NCBI GenBank assembly: GCA_963739795.1
Contig: CAVUBL010000015.1
Coordinates: 1 to 64,000 of the forward strand
Length of the DNA stretch: 64,000 nucleotides
Direction: 5' to 3'
DNA from: CAVUBL01 sp963739795
Lineage (GTDB): Bacteria; Acidobacteriota; Thermoanaerobaculia; Multivoradales; DATKCC01
Part shown: positions 60,871 to 64,000 of the stretch, piece after piece
Layout: each line of letters begins with the position of its first letter
Numbering within the stretch: the stretch's first letter is position 1
The notes under the pieces: generated by a model
The model's input: the letters and a program-made list of their open reading frames with translations, nothing else
Told to the model about the DNA's origin: nothing
Databases searched by the model: none
Translations under genes and position numbers: made by a program

Positions 60871-62019
60871 ATGCGGCGCGAGCACCTCGAGGCCCTGGCG
60901 CCGGTCTGCCCGGTCTGCCGCCGGGCCGGACGGGGCGCCTCCCCCCTCGCCGTCGTGGAGGTGATCGAGGCAAGCCGGACGGGCGAGGCGGAGCCCGGCG
61001 AGGTTGTCGAGGGCCTGCTGCGCTGCCCCCACCCCGCGTGCCAGCGGGAGTACCCGGTGATCGACGGCGTGCCGCTGCTGATCGCGGACCTCCGGGGCCA
61101 CGTTGCCGGCGGGCTCCTTCCGCTCCTCGTCCGGGACGACCTCTCGGAGCTCACCGAGAGCCTCCTCGGCGACTGCGCCGGGCCGGGCTCGGAGCTCGAC
61201 ACGCTGCGTCGCGAGCTCTCCACCTACGGCGAGGATCACTACGGGGATCTGGAGCCGGAGGCGGACGGGGCCGAGGGAGCCGGCGCACCCGACGCTGACC
61301 CGGACCCGGACCCGGACCTGGGCCCGGGCTCGGCGACGCGCCTCCTGGCGGCGCTCCTCGAGGCGGCGGGCCCGGCGCTCGAGGGCCTTCCCGACGGGCC
61401 GGTGCTGGACCTGGGCTGCTCCGTGGGACGAACCACCTTCGAGCTCGCCGCGCGGCTCGGACGGCCGGCCCTCGGCGTGGACCTCAACTTCGGCATGCTG
61501 CGCATGGCCCAGGGGGTCCTCCGTCGGGGGGTGGCGCGCTACCCACGGCGCCGGGTGGGGGTGGTCTTCGACCGGCGGGAGGTGCCGGCCGACCTGCCGG
61601 GGCGCGCGGCCGCCGACTTCTGGGCGGCCGACGCGGCGGAGCTGCCGTTCGAGGACGGCCGGTTCGCCCTGGTGGCGAGCCTGAACGTGGTCGACTGCGT
61701 GACCGCGCCGCGCGACGCCCTGGCGGAGCTGGTCCGGGTACTGGCGCCGGGCGGGCTGGCGCTGGTCACGACGCCCTATGACTGGTCGCCGGCGGCGACG
61801 CCGTTCGAGCAGTGGCTGGGAGGTCACTCGCAGCGGCACGAGGGGCGGGGGGCCGCGGAGCCGGTGCTGCGAACGTTGCTGACGCCCGGTGCACATCCGG
61901 CGTCGGTGGAGGGAGTGGAGATCGTGGCCGAGGCGGAGGGTTTGCCGTGGCGGCTGAGGCTGCACGCGCGGAGCGTGGTGGAGTACCGGGTTCACGGGGT
62001 GGTGGTGCGGAAGGGGTGA
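60871..62019 (+). CDS. SAM-dependent methyltransferase with N-terminal zinc domain (382 aa)
   Basis: APVCPVCRRAG and LRCPHPACQREYPVIDGVPL form a Trm112-like zinc finger at residues 10-75. The methyltransferase core follows: PVLDLGCSVGRTTFELAARL (about 175-195), DLNFGMLRMAQ, DAAELPFEDGRFALVASLN and LVRVLAPGGLALVTTPYDW. The substrate is unknown. The ATG is only 3 bp after MITE-1 copy C, and no ribosome site remains, so the element may have removed it. Position between PAAR and VgrG suggests a type VI-linked role, which is inference. Confidence 0.8.
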   Translation: MRREHLEALAPVCPVCRRAGRGASPLAVVEVIEASRTGEAEPGEVVEGLLRCPHPACQREYPVIDGVPLLIADLRGHVAGGLLPLLVRDDLSELTESLLGDCAGPGSELDTLRRELSTYGEDHYGDLEPEADGAEGAGAPDADPDPDPDLGPGSATRLLAALLEAAGPALEGLPDGPVLDLGCSVGRTTFELAARLGRPALGVDLNFGMLRMAQGVLRRGVARYPRRRVGVVFDRREVPADLPGRAAADFWAADAAELPFEDGRFALVASLNVVDCVTAPRDALAELVRVLAPGGLALVTTPYDWSPAATPFEQWLGGHSQRHEGRGAAEPVLRTLLTPGAHPASVEGVEIVAEAEGLPWRLRLHARSVVEYRVHGVVVRKG

Positions 62020-62188
62020 GGGCCGGGCCGGGGGCTCCCGGCCCTCCGGGGTTGCTCACCGGGGAGGGTGTTGGGGGATCGAGGGCAGGAGCGTCAGGAG
62101 TTGACGCGATCCGAGGTTGCACGTAATCTCGTGTAGCACACTATATCGTGCCGCAGTTTCTGGGAGACTGACGTTCGGGAGACCCGCG

Positions 62189-62422
62189 ATGAAGAGCAAC
62201 GTCACCCTTCGCCTGGACTCGGACCTCCTGCAGGAGGCAAAGGTCCTCGCCGCCCGCAAGGGCACTTCGGTCAGCCGGCTGATGGCGGACCAACTGGAGG
62301 CCCTCGTCCGAGAGGACCGGCAGTACGAGCAGGCGGAGCGCCGGGCTCTGGAGCGGCTCGATCGGGGCTTCGACCTCCGCTGGGCACCCCCCGCATCCCG
62401 GGCCGAGCTGCATGAGCGCTGA
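62189..62422 (+). CDS. DUF6364-type antitoxin (77 aa)
   Basis: MKSNVTLRLDSDLLQEAKVL then AARKGTSVSRLMADQLEALV is a ribbon-helix-helix DNA-binding domain of the DUF6364/VapB type. The C-terminal tail (LDRGFDLRWAPPASRAELHE) binds the toxin. ATG 62189 is used. It overlaps the toxin gene by 11 nt, the standard VapBC order. Confidence 0.85.
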   Translation: MKSNVTLRLDSDLLQEAKVLAARKGTSVSRLMADQLEALVREDRQYEQAERRALERLDRGFDLRWAPPASRAELHER

Positions 62423-62831
62423 GTTCTTCGTGGACTCGAACGTGCTGGTCTACGCCCATGACACCGGGGCCGGCCGGCGGCACGAGGTGGCCCGGGACCT
62501 GGTGCGGCGCCTCTGGCGTGAGCGCTCCGGGGTGATCAGCACCCAGGTGCTCCAGGAGGTCTACGTCAACGTGCGCCGCAAGGCGGAGAGGCCACTCTCG
62601 CGCGACGAAGCTCTCGAGCTGATCGAGGACTACCTCGGGTGGAACGTCGTGGTGAACACACCGCGCTCCGTCCTGGAGGCGATCCGCATCGAAGAGCGCT
62701 TCCAGATCTCCTTCTGGGACGCCCTGATCGTCCAGGCGGCGCAGACGGCCGGGGCGCGAACGCTCTACACGGAAGACCTCAACGCCGGCCAGAAGTACGG
62801 CTCGGTCCGGGTGGTCAATCCCTTCGACTGA
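62412..62831 (+). CDS. vapC: VapC-family PIN-domain toxin (139 aa)
   Basis: EFFVDSNVLVYAHDTGAGRR supplies the first Asp, STQVLQEVYVNVRRK the Glu, and ISFWDALIVQAAQTAGARTL with YTEDLNAGQKYG the last acids; this is the DSNVLVYA PIN subfamily that pairs with RHH antitoxins. Full length. ATG 62412 overlaps the antitoxin stop. It is probably an RNase acting on tRNA or rRNA. Confidence 0.9.
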   Translation: MSAEFFVDSNVLVYAHDTGAGRRHEVARDLVRRLWRERSGVISTQVLQEVYVNVRRKAERPLSRDEALELIEDYLGWNVVVNTPRSVLEAIRIEERFQISFWDALIVQAAQTAGARTLYTEDLNAGQKYGSVRVVNPFD

Positions 62832-63168
62832 AGGGGTAGCCGGGCCGGGGGCTCCGGGGTTGCTCACCGGGGAGGTTGTGGGGGGAGGAAGGTTCTCGAC
62901 GTCTTCGAACACGAGATCCGAAGCTCCCCGAACCTAATGGGCCGCGGCAACTTCTGGCGAATCCTGGGCGAAGGACTGGGTGGGGGCGTCCCCTTCTCCC
63001 CCTGGGGGTGAGAAGGGGATCGAGGGGTCAGAGGGGGGATCCGAAGGCTCTCTGCGTTTCGGAAGGCCCGGGCCGCTGCGGGCTTGGCAGGACGGTGGCC
63101 GCGGGTGGGCGGGGGGCAACGGGAGCGCGAACGAAAAGCGAGCCCGAGGCACCTGGCACGCTCGGCTC
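62832..63168. other. Gap without a gene
   Basis: No gene is supported here. A hairpin of the same type as 45505 and 58722 (CCCTTCTCCCCCTGGGGGTG, AGAAGGGG) lies at about 62990-63017 and may end transcription from the PIN gene. Confidence 0.5.
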
Positions 63169-63351
63169 CTAGCCTGGACTATTCATGAGTCACCTACTAC
63201 GAGCCGCAATTCCACGCGATCTCAGGGCGTACTCGCTCTTCGCTCCTCAACGTACTGTCCAGTACGCCTGCGTCGCTCATCGCTACGTGCGCCCTGATCT
63301 CACACACACTTGCGCCTCTCGCTACGGCGCCTCATGAATAGTCCAGGCTAG
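63169..63351. repeat. MITE-1 copy D (183 bp)
   Basis: CTAG-CCTGGACTATTCATGAG (63169) and CTCATGAATAGTCCAGG-CTAG (ending 63351) are perfect inverted ends with CTAG at both sides. The right CTAG gives the vgrG stop codon. Confidence 0.9.
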
Positions 63352-64000
63352 TTAATCTTCACGATCGCCCCTTGCACCGTCACGGAGGCGCTCCCCTGCA
63401 CCGTCGCCGAGGCTCCGGCCTTGTCGGTGAGGCTGGCTCCGGCTTGGTTCGTCAGGCTGGCTCCGGCCTTGTTGGTCAGGCTGGAGCCGGCCTGGTTCGT
63501 GAGGCTGGAGCCGGCTTTGTTGGTGAGGTTGGTGCCGGCCTGGTCGGTGAGGGCCTGGGCGGCCTTGGTGGTGAGGTTGGCTCCGGACTGGACGAGGGTG
63601 TCGCCGCCGGACTTGATGGTGACCTTGCCGGTGACGTCGATGGTCAGGTCGCCCTTCACGGTGAGCTTGTAGTTCTTGTCCACCGTGTGGGTGAAGTTGG
63701 CCTCGTCGGTGTGGGTCTCGTCGCCGGTCACCTTGACGTCTCGGGTGCCCTTGACCGAGTGGCTCTCGTTGCCGGTCTCCACCGTCACCGTCCGGTTGCC
63801 CTTCTTGACCGTGAAGGTTTCGTTGCCCTCGGCGAGGGTCACCGTGCGGTGGTTCTGGATGTCGATGGTCTGGTCGCCGGCGCTCTTGACCTCGAAGCCC
63901 ACCTTCAGGGTGTCGTTGTTCTTGACCACCCGGTTGAAGTCCCGCTCGGCCTGGAAGTAGACCTCCTCCGAGCCCTTCTTGTCCTCGAAGCGGAGCTCGT
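63348..64000 (-). CDS. vgrG: VgrG-type spike protein, C-terminal part (incomplete at the window edge)
   Basis: ELRFEDKKGSEEVYFQAERD then FNRVV is the conserved join of the VgrG base to its beta-helix. The helix follows as repeats (TVKKGNRTVTVETGNESHSV, LTIDVTGKVTIKSGGDTLVQ), then about eight repeats of xxLTNKAGSS / xxLTNQAGAS type, and a cap ending QGAIVKIN. The gene enters from beyond base 64000. The TAG stop (63348-63350) comes from the end of MITE-1 copy D. PAAR at 60.3 kb would cap this spike. Confidence 0.88.
   Translation of the reverse strand, partial: ELRFEDKKGSEEVYFQAERDFNRVVKNNDTLKVGFEVKSAGDQTIDIQNHRTVTLAEGNETFTVKKGNRTVTVETGNESHSVKGTRDVKVTGDETHTDEANFTHTVDKNYKLTVKGDLTIDVTGKVTIKSGGDTLVQSGANLTTKAAQALTDQAGTNLTNKAGSSLTNQAGSSLTNKAGASLTNQAGASLTDKAGASATVQGSASVTVQGAIVKIN

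Noticed and set aside
1..64000. tRNA or rRNA genes
   Set aside because: I saw no tRNA cloverleaf or rRNA signature on reading; a covariance search would be needed to be sure.

Overview
The window is high-GC bacterial DNA. Gene content fits a free-living diderm, possibly Acidobacteriota: FadL-type porin, OmpH/Skp chaperone, M13 peptidase, GH127 arabinofuranosidase, AddAB and type VI secretion parts. The phylum is an inference from gene content; there is no rRNA or tRNA in the window. Three layers can be seen: an invaded integron cassette array (about 1-15,055), a belt of toxin-antitoxin modules and broken defence genes (about 15.8-31.3 kb, with more at 39-45 and 62 kb), and ordinary high-GC housekeeping and secretion genes.

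Region 1 (1-15,055). Short, mostly unrecognised genes lie on the plus strand, separated by sites with the layout of integron attC sites: an R'' box ending in AAC, a hairpin with an unpaired base, and a GTT-starting R' box. The clearest is 1216-1275. The window begins inside the array. The cassettes include a two-gene glycosyltransferase cassette whose second product joins a GT25, a sulfotransferase-like and a GH16 domain; small membrane proteins; a possible RlmJ-type methyltransferase; and a SIR2-like gene. Mobile DNA has used the array as a target. Two nearly identical IS110-type copies sit inside attC sites, a group II intron with a collapsed maturase sits exactly inside an R' box, an IS91-type remnant occupies a cassette, and an ISL3-type element with an 8-bp duplication splits the SIR2-like gene. 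No integrase is visible; it should lie left of base 1.

Region 2 (15-31 kb). GC-rich repeats are followed by two VapC modules, a SEC-C protein, a membrane protein, GH127, OsmC, two nucleotidyltransferase-type modules (one of them AbiE, with a palindromic operator and a truncated toxin), and a PIN pair. Between them lie shrunken relics of modular effectors: a 50-codon frame joining a TIR start to a TPR tail, an Mrr-like nuclease abutting a TPR C-terminus, and two further TPR scraps. A 1,210-residue SF1 helicase closes the region.

Region 3 (31-64 kb). A lipase-like hydrolase, DUF5996 protein, esterase, Nramp-like transporter, OmpH and M13 peptidase are followed by a repeat-rich interval with a broken MNT/HEPN pair and a VapC module. 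Then come an F420-type reductase, an AbiEii pair, a CxxCH secreted protein, addB-addA, purE-purK, a FadL porin, and a type VI-like group (SPOR, MORN, PAAR, methyltransferase, VgrG). Four copies of a palindromic element of about 180 bp with CTAG ends (MITE-1) and two of a second CTAG-ended element (MITE-2) sit at gene boundaries. MITE-1 supplies the stop codons of the PAAR and VgrG genes.
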